In this document: one piece after another, positions 1-11,700 of the stretch
How the letters are laid out: each line of letters starts with the position of its first letter
Position numbering within the stretch: position 1 is the first letter of the stretch
Source of the DNA: Agarophyton chilense
Lineage: Eukaryota > Rhodophyta > Florideophyceae > Gracilariales > Gracilariaceae
Assembly: GCA_030374765.1 (NCBI GenBank)
Contig: JARGXX010000095.1
Span: 372,001 to 436,000, forward strand
Direction of reading: 5' to 3'
Length of the DNA: 64,000 nucleotides
Translations under genes and position numbers: made by a program
Notes under the pieces: model-generated
Databases searched by the model: none
The model's input: only the letters and a program-made list of their open reading frames with translations
What the model was told of the DNA's origin: nothing

Positions 1-913
1 CGTCCAAATACACTAAACAAGTCTTCCACTTGTATCTTGAGAGCAAGATGTCCAGAGTACGCTGGAAAGTAGCCGGTGCATTCATTAAGCCAAAGGGCAT
101 CCTTTTGAAACGGTAGAGACCGGTGTGACACGCAAATGCGGTTTTATCTTGATCTTCTTCCGCTACACGCACCTGCCAATAGCCAGAGTTGGCGTCCAAC
201 GTGGTGAACACGTTCGCTTCTCCTAAGCTGTTAATACATTCGTCCATTCGAGGCAACGGGTATGTATCTCGAACTTTAACTGCGTTCAGTTTTCGATAAT
301 CGATACAGAATCGTAAGGAACCATCAGGTTTTGGAACCAGCACCACTGGGGAGGCCCAAGCAGATTGAGCTGCTTCGATTACTCCTTCTTCCATCATTTT
401 GCTGACATTCTCCTCCTCGATTTGGCGAGTTCGCGGTTCCGCTCTGTAGGGTGGTTGGGAGATGGGTCGTGACCCTGGGACCAAATCAATGTGGTGTTCC
501 GTAGCGGAGATCTCTCCTAGTTTTCCACTCCACATGGATGTATGCTTCTTCAGCATAGACCTGGTCTTCGTTCTGTAGTGTTCCGACACATGTGCTAAGT
601 CTAGCTCATCGAACAGGCTCTCTGGATCCTTTGCCGTTTGAAATTGATCTCCAGAGGGAGTTTGCAGTTCTTCGTCTGTGTCACGGACATGGGTTAATCC
701 CAATACTTCAGCAGTAGAAATATGAGTAGGGACCACCACTGTGGGATGAGGCAAAGCTGTTGCAACAACCTGATTCTTCGGTATCTGATAATCGTTATCG
801 GTGAAGTTACTCACTATTATCCAAAAGGGGCTACCAGGATCAACCTGAACCATGCCGTTAGCGACTAGCAATCCACGGGATTCGTACATCCATGTATTCG
901 GTTGAATTACCAT
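1..913 (-). pseudogene. Reverse transcriptase (N-terminal half) of Ty3 element A
   Basis: The minus-strand frame is open from an ATG at 913 to the window edge. It contains the usual RT blocks: a primer-grip lead-in with GSRPISQPPYR, then VPKPDGSLRFCIDYRKLN, DTYPLPRMDECINSLG, TLDANSGYWQ and RMPFGLMNAPATFQR, and it stops inside the YLDD catalytic box at base 1. The upstream 110 residues are the linker that follows the protease. It lies in the same frame as the protease at 917-1465, separated by one TGA at 917-919. It is the polymerase that copies element RNA into DNA in cytoplasmic particles. It is a pseudogene unless the TGA is read through. Confidence 0.88.
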
Positions 914-916
914 GAG

Positions 917-1465
917 TCAGTGTCGTTCTGTTCTTACTTGAACCCAAATTTGGGTTTGCACCTTCAGCATAGCACTCTTCGCTACTCGAATCCTCGGCGA
1001 GACACGTCCTCGGGATTCCCTGTATTCCATAGACGGAGAAAGTGGAGGTGCTTCAGAGCAACGACGCAATGGCTTGCGAACAATTGGTACCATTGATCTA
1101 TAATCTAGTTCCACTAGTTTTCTTGGCGAGCGAATGGCTTCGACAAACTTGTCGCAATAATCACATCGCAGTACCACTGGTGCAGCTAACTTCTTACAGA
1201 CTATGAAGTCGACTAGGACTACAAAGCGTCCCAAACGCACCACGAGTCGAACTGTTCCCAGTGTCTTCACAGCATTTTTGTTGGCATCCCGGATGTCCGG
1301 TAAAGGACCGTATCGAATACGTTCTAAGTCAGCAGGAGCGAGCTCCAATTCCCGTATAAAGTTCGGACCAGCACCTGTGTCCAGGATAGTCAATCGACGA
1401 GATAACAGATTCCTGTCAGAGCCGATGTCGGCATAGACCTTATAGTTTCTTTTAGACACTACCAT
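917..1465 (-). pseudogene. Retropepsin-like aspartic protease of Ty3 element A
   Basis: The frame encodes 182 residues. The catalytic motif is ILDTGAGPNFI near residue 29 (family consensus D-T/S-G). The flap-like continuation reads TVRLVVRLGRFVVLVDFIV, followed by LAAPVVLRCDYCDKFV where the family usually has a V-L-G-x-D/S-F/Y-L motif. In these elements the enzyme cleaves the Gag-Pol polyprotein. It sits between Gag (frame change at about 1.5-1.7 kb) and RT (same frame after one TGA). The first residues may be missing because the true upstream junction with Gag lies in 1466-1736, which has no open frame. Confidence 0.75.
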
Positions 1466-1736
1466 GAGGTAACTTTCCCGTTTTTACGGACAAGTATAAC
1501 GTCTCCAAGGACGATGTAACTCACAGTCAAACTGTACTCCTTTTCCGTCCGGCGGATTGATTCCGTACGGCAGAAATTTGGGAGGCCTCAAGGGAATCTT
1601 GGGCTTTCAAGCGCGGGAGCAGGGAGGCGAGCTTTCCCTGGTCAGCACTACGGGATCGACTAGTGCCGACCCCCTAGGGGCTTCCTCACTTAGTTTTCCG
1701 GTTGCACCGGCTGATTCGCCTCAAAGGCGCCTCTTC

Positions 1737-3841
1737 CTACCGGGTTCCGGGTTGTGACACTTCAGCATTATGAGCAACCGGCTTGTCCGTCCGGCGCATT
1801 GGTGTCTGAGAAAACCCACTTTTGGCTTTCCAATACATGCCCGCCGGTACGCGGCTCCTTTCCTCTTCTGAGAGTGCTTCATAATTCGTCATGATACGAC
1901 TCAGATCCTTTGCAGGAAGCGTGCATTCTGCACTCAAATGGTGTTTTCCATAACATGAATAACATATCAAACCGTCACGACGGTTGGTCAACATAGGTTG
2001 TGAACGGTATGCCGTGCGAGTATCCACCCATCCGGGTTTCCCGTTCTTAAAACCTCCTTGTGGTGGCACCGTGTAGGGACGGTACATAGGGCGACGGCCT
2101 TCTATAGCCATTAGGGCTTCCTGGTCCTGAGACTCCGAGTGTGGGAGATCCACTGTAGGTACAGAAGAGTCCGTATATTCCATTAAATGGACCGCCTTCT
2201 CATTCGAATCACTCCCTTTGGGTGCCAACGACGAATCTCGTGAGTGTACTTAAGATTCCACATGTAGCAGTTTGCTGCGCTGATTAACTCTGGCGGAGAT
2301 CTTCTCCTTACCCATTGCAGTTCCAAAAGCCATTGAACGACGGGGGCTACCACGTGCTCTGGCCGCGTCTCCTTCAGCTTTCGCAAACTGAACTAACTCC
2401 AAAAAGGAGACTCTTCCATGCTTCTCTCGATATCGAGCTACCAACGACTTGATGCTCGGGTCCAGCCCGTCGATGTACAAGGTAATCTTGTCCTCCGTCG
2501 AGTGAACATTTCCACAGCGGACTGAAGCTTTGTTAAGCCTTGAGCTGTACTCAGCTTCGCCCTCCTCAGGCTTTTGGGTCACATCCCTTAGGTCCAGGAT
2601 CGCCTGACGGATCGCGTTTGAAGTCGCGTAACTGCGCAGCAAATACTGCACCGCCTCTGGCCATGAGGTAGCGCCGCCTTCATCGTCTGTCAATGATCCG
2701 CATACGGAACGATATTGCTCTAAAGCAAAACCCTTCAGGAAGTGTGGTAAAGACACAAATGCCTGTGGTTCACCCATCTCTAGAGTGTCTGATTCGGCAA
2801 CGAATCGAGTGAGAAACTTGATAACGAGAATGGGGGTTTTCCCATCAAATGTTAAATCATTAAGGCCGATCTTCAATCTTTTGATGTGATCCTTCACCTT
2901 CGCGGTTTCGCGTCCTGAGCGCTTCTTGCTCTTCACCTTCAGATGGTAGTACCTGTAATTCAGGACCTTCCGATAAAGCGGATTCGTGCACGGGAGCACC
3001 TTCAATCCTCTGTAAAGTGAGCCTTTTTTCTCATTAACTACGAAGACGTGTTCTTCTTCCGAGATCGGGACCTTCGATGACCATCATCACTGTCGTCGTC
3101 ATCTGACGTATCTGAATCATCAGAATCATCAGTACTGGAACTGAAACCCTCCGTACTTGACGATTCATCGCTCGAATCACGTGCGGACTTCCGCTTCTTA
3201 CGTCGTGACTCCGACTTCTTCAAACGAGCTTTCTCCAAAGGAGCTCCTTCCTCTTCCAGCACGACTGGTTTAGCAGCAGTCTGCGCATGAACTGCCGCCT
3301 CCAGGCGTTCTAAAAGAGGGTTAACTCGAGTGAGGACTTCCTCTACATCCACGATTAAGCCAGGTAGCGCCTCGGGCGTATTCCCGTACCTCTCCAGTAG
3401 ATGGTTCAAATCCTCAAGTAGTGTTTTCACTGATGCGGAGACCTGCTTCCCATCGTCTTGACGAACGAGTGCTTGATGCGCACTGCGTAATTGTTCGACA
3501 TCAGCGATAAGAGCAGCGATCTGCGATTCCAACGCAACCATGCGCACACGCGAAGCGCTTGACTCAGACTTGAGACGACGCACTTCCCTGCGCAAATCAT
3601 CCTCTTCTTGAGGTCCGACGACCTCAGGGTCAACTACGGCTTCTGTGGTGGGCGTGACTGCCGCTGCCACAGGGGCCGGTACATCCGAGAGATCTCGTTC
3701 ATCATTCACCGAGCGTGAGCGCGACATCGCCTGACGATACAGCCGCTCTCGGGCTTCAACAGATGAGGCGAGCCTCGGTTTTGGGGGTGGTCCCGTAGGA
3801 CTGGAGCGACCAGTACTCGACTGGCTTCGGGTCTTCGGCAT
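1737..3841 (-). pseudogene. Gag of Ty3 element A, broken into three frames
   Basis: Three consecutive minus-strand pieces form one Gag. Piece one starts best at the ATG at 3841 (MPKTRSQSS) and ends at 3038. It has a coiled-coil-prone segment and a Ser/Asp-rich then Arg/Ser-rich tail. Piece two (3005-2250) is the capsid-like domain and aligns with the Gag at 41.9-42.6 kb of element C, including the CGNV block. Piece three (2228-1737) carries a canonical zinc knuckle, CYSCYGKHHLSAEC (CX2CX4HX4C). Between pieces one and two the frame changes. Between two and three there is a single in-frame TAA at 2250-2252. Gag packages the element RNA; this copy should make only the N-terminal part. Confidence 0.8.
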
Positions 3842-4034
3842 ACTAGACCAAACCTGAGTCCAGGTGCGAACCAAATGGTGTCTTCGACTTCTCGACCACG
3901 TGTTCAACCACGATGAAATCCGCAATTGCCGGAGGTGGTTTGATAAACAATAAATGTAGTCATTCCACTTCTTCCAAGTATCAATATCGATTCCACGTTC
4001 CAGGAACGAATTGTTCAAAGCAGCTGAGCACAGT

Positions 4035-4054
4035 GGTTCTAAGTCGAGAGACCA
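4035..4054 (-). other. Primer-binding site of Ty3 element A
   Basis: Two bases inside the LTR end, the minus strand reads TGGTCTCTCGACTTAGAACC. The leading TGG is complementary to a tRNA CCA tail. Element C has nearly the same site after its own LTR (TGGTCTCCCGACTTAG, from 40836), which supports both calls. The matching tRNA would end in CTAAGTCGRGAGACCA; I did not identify it. Confidence 0.65.
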
Positions 4055-4056
4055 CT

Positions 4057-4545
4057 TGTAGTATCCGCTCTAACGGAGAGAGCAGACACCTGCGACAGCG
4101 TTCGGACTGCCGATGGGTCGCTTGCGGCGAAGTAAAAGGGGTAGTAGAGCTACAACACCAGCGAGCTAGAAGTGGGGTGCAAGGCCACTACTCGCCAGCG
4201 AGGGTGAACAGTGCAACTGTAAAACGTTGATGGAACGTAGTTACGAGACGGCTCGTGAAGTGGTTGGGGGCTGACTATCTATTATAGCTCGTCCGGATCT
4301 CCGGTTAAGGAATCCTAAGCGAGGAACAGAATAGTCATGATGCCCATATTGTCTCCTTTACTTGGAGTCGGCGCTCACCTCTGGTACACTATATACTGTG
4401 TACCAGTGTGAGTGCCCAAATAAATATATAAGTAATACCCAGTGGTCAAGGCAAACCACTGTATGGGTATAGTCCCTAATGGACGTCTAGCTACAAAGGG
4501 TAGTAAAGCCCTCCACGTGGATCGCCACCACATGCGCCGTTGCCA
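4057..4545 (-). repeat. 5' LTR of Ty3 element A
   Basis: About 490 bp that recurs, in the opposite orientation, at 50041-50535. On the minus strand it ends in TACA just before the primer-binding site and holds a TATA-rich block around 4415-4435. The outer end is set only by where similarity to the second copy stops, so 4545 is approximate. It carries the promoter and polyadenylation signals of the element. Confidence 0.75.
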
Positions 4546-5245
4546 ATATGGCATTACCCTAGTAAGGGTCGCAATTATGCGCGCGCCGTGGTAGCCCAGA
4601 GGTTCACTTTATTCTTCCGTTTGAATTTGTCCGTGCTTGGGGAAAGGAACTGAGAATTGAGTAGATCATGCCGTTTGTTTCGAGTAGAGCCCCTGTCTGG
4701 ACCCATAATTGTTGGAGTCTTTTGAAGTGGCATTGTTGATTGATGAATGATAGTTGAAAGGGTTCTACTCTGCAGCCACAAAATTGAGCACAAAGGCGCT
4801 AAGAGACTTTCTTTTGTCTCCACTATCGTTTATCTCCCTCAAACCGCTTTTTTTTTCTCTACCTACTTACTGTTTCCCCTTTATATCCACTTGAATACAG
4901 CCTTTTGGCACTTCCTGCTAACAGTGTACTAACATAGATTATCAGATCATGACCGATGATGTGCGCTGCTCGACTCTTTGTGTAGTGTTTGACTTCTCTT
5001 GTACATAATTTAGTCAGAAAACCACTTCGAACAAACGTATTCACCATATGTGTTTTGTTGTTGCACCATGTCATCACATTATTGTCCCAAAAGTACATAA
5101 TACCACTTGAGAAGAAACAACATATCCTGTCAGTGTTTGTGTTCTCTGAAGTTAGTTGTCGGGTTTAACATAAACAACTAGTGTTTTTTTTGGGATACTA
5201 TTTGGAGGTTATGAAATCGGATCTATTTTTCATACGATCTGCTGG
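4546..5245. other. Intergenic, no gene seen
   Basis: AT-rich sequence with only short chance frames on both strands. I see no protein motif, tandem repeat or RNA gene here. Confidence 0.5.
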
Positions 5246-5545
5246 TGCAGTCACAAATTTAAGAGAGTGGTAAAATATATTGGTGCAGCTGAGAGTTTGG
5301 CTGCCAATGAAGCTAAAAGTGACGGCGAGAGAATTGCTGATGCGTACAAGACACTACTGCCTATCGATATAGATGTCAGTCTAGTACACGACTCGAAGGA
5401 TTTAATTCATACTCTACGTACTTGCCGAAATTCAATAGATAGATCAATAAGAAGAGATGTCACCGTAATCATATATGTGTTTGAAAACCACCTGGTAGTA
5501 AGTATTTTATTGATTCCGGGAAAGCTTAACATAGATAAACAATGA
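5246..5545 (+). pseudogene. Copia-type RNase H fragment
   Basis: The frame, open from about 5246 through 5545, gives KYIGAAESLAANEAKSDGER, then PIDIDVSLVHDSKDLIHT and LRTCRNSIDRSIRRDVTVI and LLIPGKLN. These are the spaced blocks of the Ty1/copia RNase H domain (D-S-K-D-L, then R.SIDRSIR, then IPGKLN in place of the usual IPG..N.AD). Nothing else of a copia pol is recognisable next to it, so this is an isolated remnant. It is not derived in an obvious way from the copia element at 52-56 kb, whose RNase H is more divergent. Confidence 0.6.
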
Positions 5546-6334
5546 TTTAAGCCAAACAGTCTCTTTGTGAATGCTCTCAAGTTGATCATTTTCACTAGCA
5601 AACTACCAATTACACTAGTGTCCACACGCCCGGAGAATTGACCTCATATGAGGCCAGTTCTATTTTCCAAAAAATTAGTAAAACATGCTGGTTTCGATAC
5701 TATAGCGGCACTTTCTATTTTCCAAGTAAAATGCTAATTTTTAATCATGTTCTTACTTCTTTAAAGTACTTTCTTTGGCCTTTTTTCTTCAGTAACACCA
5801 GCTCAGTGGTTTCCAGACCACTCGGAGACTGATTAAAACATGGTTTAAACCTTGCTAAGTTTATTGTATCTCAACAACTCCTCCGGGAGCTCGACTAATT
5901 CTAAATTTCATTATGGCCTAAGAACGCATTTTTGTCTTCTTGAATATCAGACAGAATACGGTGAAATCTGTTCCAGGGATAGTTTTGTCGAAGACCATAA
6001 TATATCTAGCAAGTCGAACAATGCGGATTGAAATAGTAGGGGGCTAACAGTAAATTGAATTTTTGCTTTACACTTTTAAAAATTGCCTGTAAAAGACCTA
6101 AAAATGCATTTTGTCAAACCCACATCACCCTTTTTGACGAAGTGGTGCAGGAAATGTTATGAATGTCATGCAGATGATCTACAAAACAATCACGCGCAGT
6201 CCCATTGTGACATATATATAAACATCTATTTCAGCGTTCTTTTTGCATTCCTAACAAACGTATTTAGAATTGTATATAGGTTTGCATACTTTGCATCCTA
6301 CTTGATATGTTGAAGATGTTATAGAACCATCTAT
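5546..6334. other. AT-rich spacer left of the piggyBac remnant
   Basis: No coding signal. It contains one copy (5640-5658) of a near-palindromic 19-mer that recurs at 8505-8523 on the other side of the piggyBac pseudogene. Confidence 0.4.
5640..5658. repeat. Left copy of a 19-bp near-palindrome flanking the piggyBac remnant
   Basis: gacctcatatgaggccagt. The core CCTCATATGAGG is a perfect palindrome. The partner at 8505-8523 differs at two positions. Possible subterminal site of the dead transposon; function is inferred only from position. Confidence 0.4.
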
Positions 6335-8075
6335 CTACCTGCGCTTCCGGTTTGTCTCCATTAATTGAATTCCAGTTCTAGCCAGAGATGGGCTGTCTGT
6401 TTCATCTTCTTCCTTCGCGGTTCTTTTCATAGTTTGGATAGTATCCCAGTTGTTCTGTATTAACCCGCCTGGAAGGTTGCAATAGAAATCATGCGGTTTG
6501 AGAGTCATTGTGTTTCTATATGCAACCTTGTACAGATTCCAGGCATCGACCACGCACAGTGGGCGTGGTCAATGCCTTAAACTCTACTTTTATTATTTTT
6601 TTAGATTGAATCCTTTTTTGTTGGCAATGGCCTTGACAACAAATAAGTATTCAATCTAAAAGACCATTCTTTCACTTCAAACTCCTTTTCTATATTCAAT
6701 TCATCTTTCCAAGATTTATTATGTCTGTCAATTCTTGAAGAACTGGAATAGTACTTTTCCCAAACTTCTGGAATTGTGAGTAAAAGAGGAATTTTCCTGG
6801 TTATTTCATTTGTGGTCCTCCATCTTTCACGAAAAGTAGGAGTTTCTGGTTGGGTACTGCTACATGTGCTGATGAAATATCTCCTCTCACGGTCCATCCA
6901 GAGCACAAGCATCAACTTTCGCTCTAATCCAGGAAGGTTTGCCACAATTGAAACGTGCTGGCATCTTGACGTCATCGTAAGTTCGGAACGATGTTTATTT
7001 GAGAACCTTTTGGTGGCCGTTTTCACAACTCCAACGAATCTCATTCCTCTTTTGAAAAGTTCTTCAGCGGTCTCAAAACATGCAAAATAAGAATCAGCAC
7101 AAACAATGGGATCAGTGGTAAACCAATTTCCACCAATATCATTAGAACAGCTGTTCCGTGTACATGTTCAGAATCCTAGAGCTGGACATTCCGTAGAGGC
7201 AATGGTTAGTTCTATTTTGAGAATTATTGCACTCCTTTTGCAGCAAACTGTCTCCAATTCACAACCATTTTCAGGTTTTTTATCTAAAGCAGTGTAGTAT
7301 AGAAATCCGATTCCAATCCAATTTCCGCCGAGTCCATACCAGCGTGACATACTTTCATCCACGCAAAGTGTGCGTGACATAGTGACGAAAGCTTTTCGAT
7401 GGTCGTTGAAAGCATTCAAGAAGTCAGAAATGCATGACCATCTGGCTTCTTCGGAATTTTGATCGCTTTTAGATCTACTGAATACGATTAATTGGTTTAT
7501 ATGTTCAAACCGGTTGCTTGACATGATTTTTTGGAGCTGTGCAAAGTCAATAAATTTAGAAGAAGTTTCTTTAGACTATAGAGATCTTCTATTTGAATAT
7601 TCAAACAGTGTTATCAAATCCATCAAACCAAAAAAATTCAAAATTATACCTCCAGTAGCCTGCTTTAGACCTTTTTCTCGCACTCGGAAGTTTGTAGAAC
7701 GAAAATTTGTTTCAAATGAGCGACAGGGAACATCCACATAAAGAAACTGTGCAGAGAGAGTCCTGAAGTAGTGTTTATGGCCGAGATGAAACCTCCTACC
7801 GATCCCGTTACTTTCCATTGATGAATTTGCACTGGACCATTCAGAGTCAAGGACAAATACTCCGTTGCTCACTTGGTTGAATGAACCTCCACAAAACTGT
7901 CTTTCGTGCTACTGTTTGTCACATTAGAAAAGCTGGACGCAGTCATAGTGTGAATATCGTACCCATCCGTGATGGCGGGCTGTTCGCCATTGTTCGGAAC
8001 TTCATTAATAAAAGTAGAACCATTTACCTGTCTGTTGAGTTGGACGGTTTCTGGAGCACTGTTTTGAATCTTCAC
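6335..8075 (-). pseudogene. piggyBac-family transposase, multiply broken
   Basis: Read on the minus strand, the pieces join in family order. 7869-7665 carries an N-terminal segment (FFMWMFPVAHLKQIF). A frame change near 7670 leads to GGIILNFFGLMDLITLFEY. TAG at 7576 precedes DFAQLQKIMSSNRFEHINQL and the first catalytic block TLCVDESMSRW. TGA at 7168 precedes the block PIVCADSYFACFETAEEL (second Asp region). Then follow KTATKRF, LVLWMDRERRYFISTCSS and the hallmark RIDRHNKSW. A last frame change leads to PLCVVDAWNLYK and the C-terminus at 6335. This is a DDE transposase that once cut and pasted at TTAA sites. With at least two stops and two frame changes it is dead. The extreme N-terminal piece (7869-8075) is assigned by position only. 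Confidence 0.8.
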
Positions 8076-9336
8076 ATGATCACCAGATTTGAAATTGCAA
8101 GTTTTTAGAGTTCACAGCTTCTCTCTTACAGATAGGTCAAAGTCGATAGTGACAAAAGTGTGTCGACGATTATTGTTGAGAACAACTTCAATTTTGTCAT
8201 ACTTCCACTGGCAAATTTAGTCTTCCATTTCGTGCTAATAAAGCGTGTAAAGATGCTCTATGATTGAACGAAGTGTGTACGGGTGTGGACTCGGTTACCG
8301 ACCAAAAAAAGAGAATCATTAGATGTTGAAATGTTACAGATATTGTGACAGACCGGAGTGAAGATGGTGTTTTGAAATAGTTGTGGACGATCTTACGTGG
8401 TGTGGGAGGTTGACGCCAGAGATGAAGAGATTGTCGAAAACAGGTAGGCCCGAAAATTTAGGAATATTGATAAAGTTTACAAAATCTATCAATGTTGTAA
8501 TTATGGCCTCATATGAGACCAGTGGTCCTAAAGACTGGGATCATCCGAGAAAGACCACATTGACAGAGTGTCACATACTTACCAATAGGTGCGGCCCAAA
8601 ACGTATGGTAAGCAACTGAAAATTATCAATTTAGACCGCGGTTCTGAACCATGCTCTAAAGTGACAATCGTAAATTGACGGTAAGCTTCGAACCCTTTGC
8701 CTTCTTTATTCACATATCGTCTTGAACTCCATGAAGATCCCAGATAATTCTATCTTAATATGGTTACTACTCTCTTATGCCTTGACCGCCCCTGTTTTCA
8801 GGATGATGCCTTTCGTGTTCCGACTACCACCCTCACGCCGCCGAATATTCAAAACCAGAAATTAACATCGCTGTGCATTGATACGACCCATACGGAGCCA
8901 AATGTCGACGATATAGTAACAACTGTTGTCCTGTGGAGGGGAAGAAGATTCTGTGACGGCGTTGAATATTACTAAACCGACTCTGAGTTCAACGTTTCTT
9001 GATCATTTCCAATATATTCTCAATACTCGCTTTTCATCCTCATCTTACTGAAAAACCAACAGCAGACAAGGACGGAAACTACTTCTTTCTTCTTTGGAAG
9101 TGTTGGGCACGGTACTTTGGTATCTTTGTACCGGTGATTCCATGTATTATCTGTGCTCTTTCTTTGGAATCGTTCTATCTACTGTTAGTGACTGGTTGAA
9201 TCTGGGAATGAGTGTGTTGTAGGACGTCATGCAGTCAAATCTTATACGACGGGCGCGCATAGAATGACCATCTCCGTCCGAGAAGACATCATCCGCAAAC
9301 CTTTTGTCAAAAGCACACCCGTTAACATAAAACTTT
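8076..9336. other. Intergenic spacer, no gene seen
   Basis: Apart from the 19-mer at 8505 I see only short frames without recognisable motifs on either strand. The 5' part of the Harbinger-like transposase at 9337 probably decayed here. Confidence 0.4.
8505..8523. repeat. Right copy of the 19-bp near-palindrome
   Basis: ggcctcatatgagaccagt, 17 of 19 bases identical to 5640-5658 in the same orientation. Together the pair encloses 2.9 kb with the piggyBac pseudogene inside. Confidence 0.4.
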
Positions 9337-9861
9337 TTGCATGGCGAGTTTGGCGTCACCGATGGCGCACGGTTTGAATGTTCTCCACCAGAAGAGAGCC
9401 GGGTACAGGTTGCGGGTTTTCACGGGTTTATGGAAGGAGTTAAATTGGTAAACCTCTTCGTTTGGAACTTTCGCAGAGAACTAATTCATGCTGCCATTAG
9501 CTATCTTGGGGCGTGGGTTGATTCCAAACTTTCCGACGTTTCTGGTCTCTATTGGTCTCAACTTTCAAAGGAAATGACTCCAAATGGGTGTCGTTTGTTG
9601 ATTGACAGCGCATTCGCTTGTAACATGACCGTTACAAATGGAAGGTTTGTGCGAGCTTGCAAAGCTACTGAAAAATAAGTGTCAAGGTCCAAAGAAGGAG
9701 ACGCAATAGATATTATCTTGCAAAATTTTTACCCGTCAAGAATACAAACTGCTAAAAGGGGGTTTCAAGCACCCCGCGATCTTTTGACACATCTAATGCG
9801 CTTAGTTCATCTGATTCATTGCACCATCTGCGCATCTTCGAACTGTGCTGTCATCTCATGA
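9337..9861 (+). pseudogene. PIF/Harbinger-like DDE transposase fragment
   Basis: The frame reads GVTDGARFECSPPEESRVQV near its start, matching the first catalytic Asp region (x-D-G) of DDE_Tnp_4 transposases. It then gives HAAISYLGAWVDSKLSD, the place where the family has N.PGSWHDS, and GLYWSQLSKEMTPNGCRLLIDSAFA, the second catalytic block (D-S-A-F). A TAA at 9676 ends the frame; the same frame stays open to 9861 and could hold part of the C-terminus. No intact start is visible and the N-terminal DNA-binding region is absent. My family call rests on the spacing of the two Asp blocks and is moderate. Confidence 0.6.
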
Positions 9862-9875
9862 GTTTTAGGACTCGA

Positions 9876-10247
9876 TTACTTGACCACAACCAGATTCGGG
9901 CTGACATGATTTGTAATAATGTGTGAAGGAGAGGCAAATGCACAAAACAGGTTGGCCACAGGGTCGGTTGCGTTAGGGTCATCATGAGTTTCGGGTACGT
10001 TTCCTTTAGCGGTTGAAGAGATCGAAGGCCGCAGAAAGGGTGCTAATTGTTGGAGAATTATGTGTTGAAGATCTGCTGTGGCTGGATTTACTGTAAACAT
10101 CTGAGATTTCTTCATGACGTTAGCCACAGACAGCATGCTGGAAGACAATATTTTCATGTGCCCGACGACATCTATTCGTAGTTTGCGCTCCAAAAGTAAG
10201 TCAATCTGATTTTTTTGCTTCATTACAGCTCTTGTTGGTTGCAACAA
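9876..10247 (-). CDS. Unassigned 123-aa open frame
   Basis: A minus-strand ATG frame beginning MLQPTRAVMKQKNQIDLLLE, with a mixed hydrophobic and polar middle and a Pro/Ala-rich tail. No motif is recognised. It lies just downstream of the Harbinger-like fragment on the opposite strand, so it might be a remnant of that element's second (Myb-like) gene, but I see no Myb tryptophans. It may also be a chance frame. Confidence 0.2.
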   Translation of the reverse strand: MLQPTRAVMKQKNQIDLLLERKLRIDVVGHMKILSSSMLSVANVMKKSQMFTVNPATADLQHIILQQLAPFLRPSISSTAKGNVPETHDDPNATDPVANLFCAFASPSHIITNHVSPNLVVVK

Positions 10248-11700
10248 AGTTGGCTTCTGTGCTCCAATGTCTCGATTTTTGTTTAGGTCTGCTTCTAATC
10301 TTTTACTGCAAACGCCGATTACCTAAACCAATTACCTTATGCTGGTCACATGAACTCTGGTCGTTTTGTGTAGTAGGGTTGATGCTGTTTTATGGTTTCC
10401 CCAGAACTTTTGAGGGCGCTTTGGACTGTATATCGCGATATATGACTTTAGATCTTCGCTCTTGTCGCACGATTTTTGGATCTGCCGTACATTTTTGGAC
10501 GTAAGCAATCTTGTCAAACTTTTACTTAAGAATCTCCAGACTACGTGTAGGGGGCTCAGTTTTTGCAGTCCAGTGGTTAAAATCGGTTTCGACCAGCTTC
10601 CACTCCTTCTTAGAATGCGGTTTGTAATGCACTTATGTATCGGGGAAGCAGTCGAAGTCCACCTTCCAATAATTTAGAGCATTTTCGTGGGAGTGAGCGT
10701 TTTGCTTTCTTGATGATTCTGAGAGCGACATTAGGACGTCGTCTTGTTTTCTGGTTTGATTGAGAATTAGAGATACTCTGTAGAAGTGGCGAGGTTGCAC
10801 GGCCACAGAATGGGAAACGGTTGGGTTGGCCTGTGGTATGTGTTTTGCAGCAAATGTGACATCAAAACGCAATGGGGCCTTGAACCGAAACATCGGTGCA
10901 GATGAAACGCATGGTGGCTAATTTTTCTTTCTATATTACACTCGAATTACTTGTACCTACACTGTAACTTTAAAACTTGTTTCAGGTCATCTATTTGTCT
11001 CTTCGTCAATACGGTCTTACTCAGATGACCCCACACTAACCGTGCACACATTAAATCGACAAGAAAAGAGAATTTGTTAAAGTAGTTCTCCTGTGACGGC
11101 CATATCTTTCGAACCACCCAACCAAATTCCTTCCAACCAGGCTCTACCTGATTAGCACAAACAAACCATTGACTGTGAGAGCAACCCGAGGAAGTTTCGG
11201 CAACAACCTCCGATAGAAGCTCAAAAACAAAACATGCTTCAGTGAGCCAAAATCAACCAGTTTTTAATTCGACAAGATATTTGCGCCCTCTGGCACGATT
11301 CAGGAGGGCGACCCAACCCCAACCACGCTTTCAAACATTGCCGTCACTCCAACAGTCATCACCACCATTGCCGCCCTTGCTCGGCGACACATACGGCGCT
11401 CACTCCGAGTCTCCTGTAACAGCACGCGTCGAATTCTACGTTCTGGTCCCAACCGAATCAGTCGCCGAATATGCTCCATGAGTTCTTTTTAGGCACTGAA
11501 TTCTTGGCTTCTTTCTTTGCTCCTCAGGTTCATTCGTTGGCGGGCGTCCTCACGCAGTTTGAGTGCACTCAAGACCGCATCACTGGTGAGGTGGGACCCA
11601 GAGGTCGTGTTGATACGAATATACCCATCTTATTCCACGCTTGCGTCACGCAATAAGGTACGGCTTTGTCTGAAAAAACTAATTAACAATTCCTTCACCG
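10248..11700. other. Intergenic, no gene supported
   Basis: Short frames exist on both strands (for example a Pro/Gln-rich one at 11242-11481), but none shows domains, repeats or codon character that I would call coding. Confidence 0.35.

Larger units (their letters stand above)
1..4545 (-). mobile_element. Ty3/gypsy LTR retrotransposon A, 5' part, cut by the window edge
   Basis: Read on the minus strand, this holds in order: an LTR (4545-4057), a primer-binding site, Gag, a CCHC zinc knuckle, a retropepsin-like protease and the first half of a reverse transcriptase that ends at base 1. This order is typical of Ty3/gypsy elements. The frame is broken at several points: a frame change near 3040, TAA at 2250, and TGA at 917. 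The copy therefore looks inactive. Gag aligns by eye with that of the Ty3 element at 41-43 kb, and both share the same primer-binding site, so they belong to one lineage with different LTRs. The RNase H, integrase and 3' LTR should lie to the left of the window. Confidence 0.9.
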
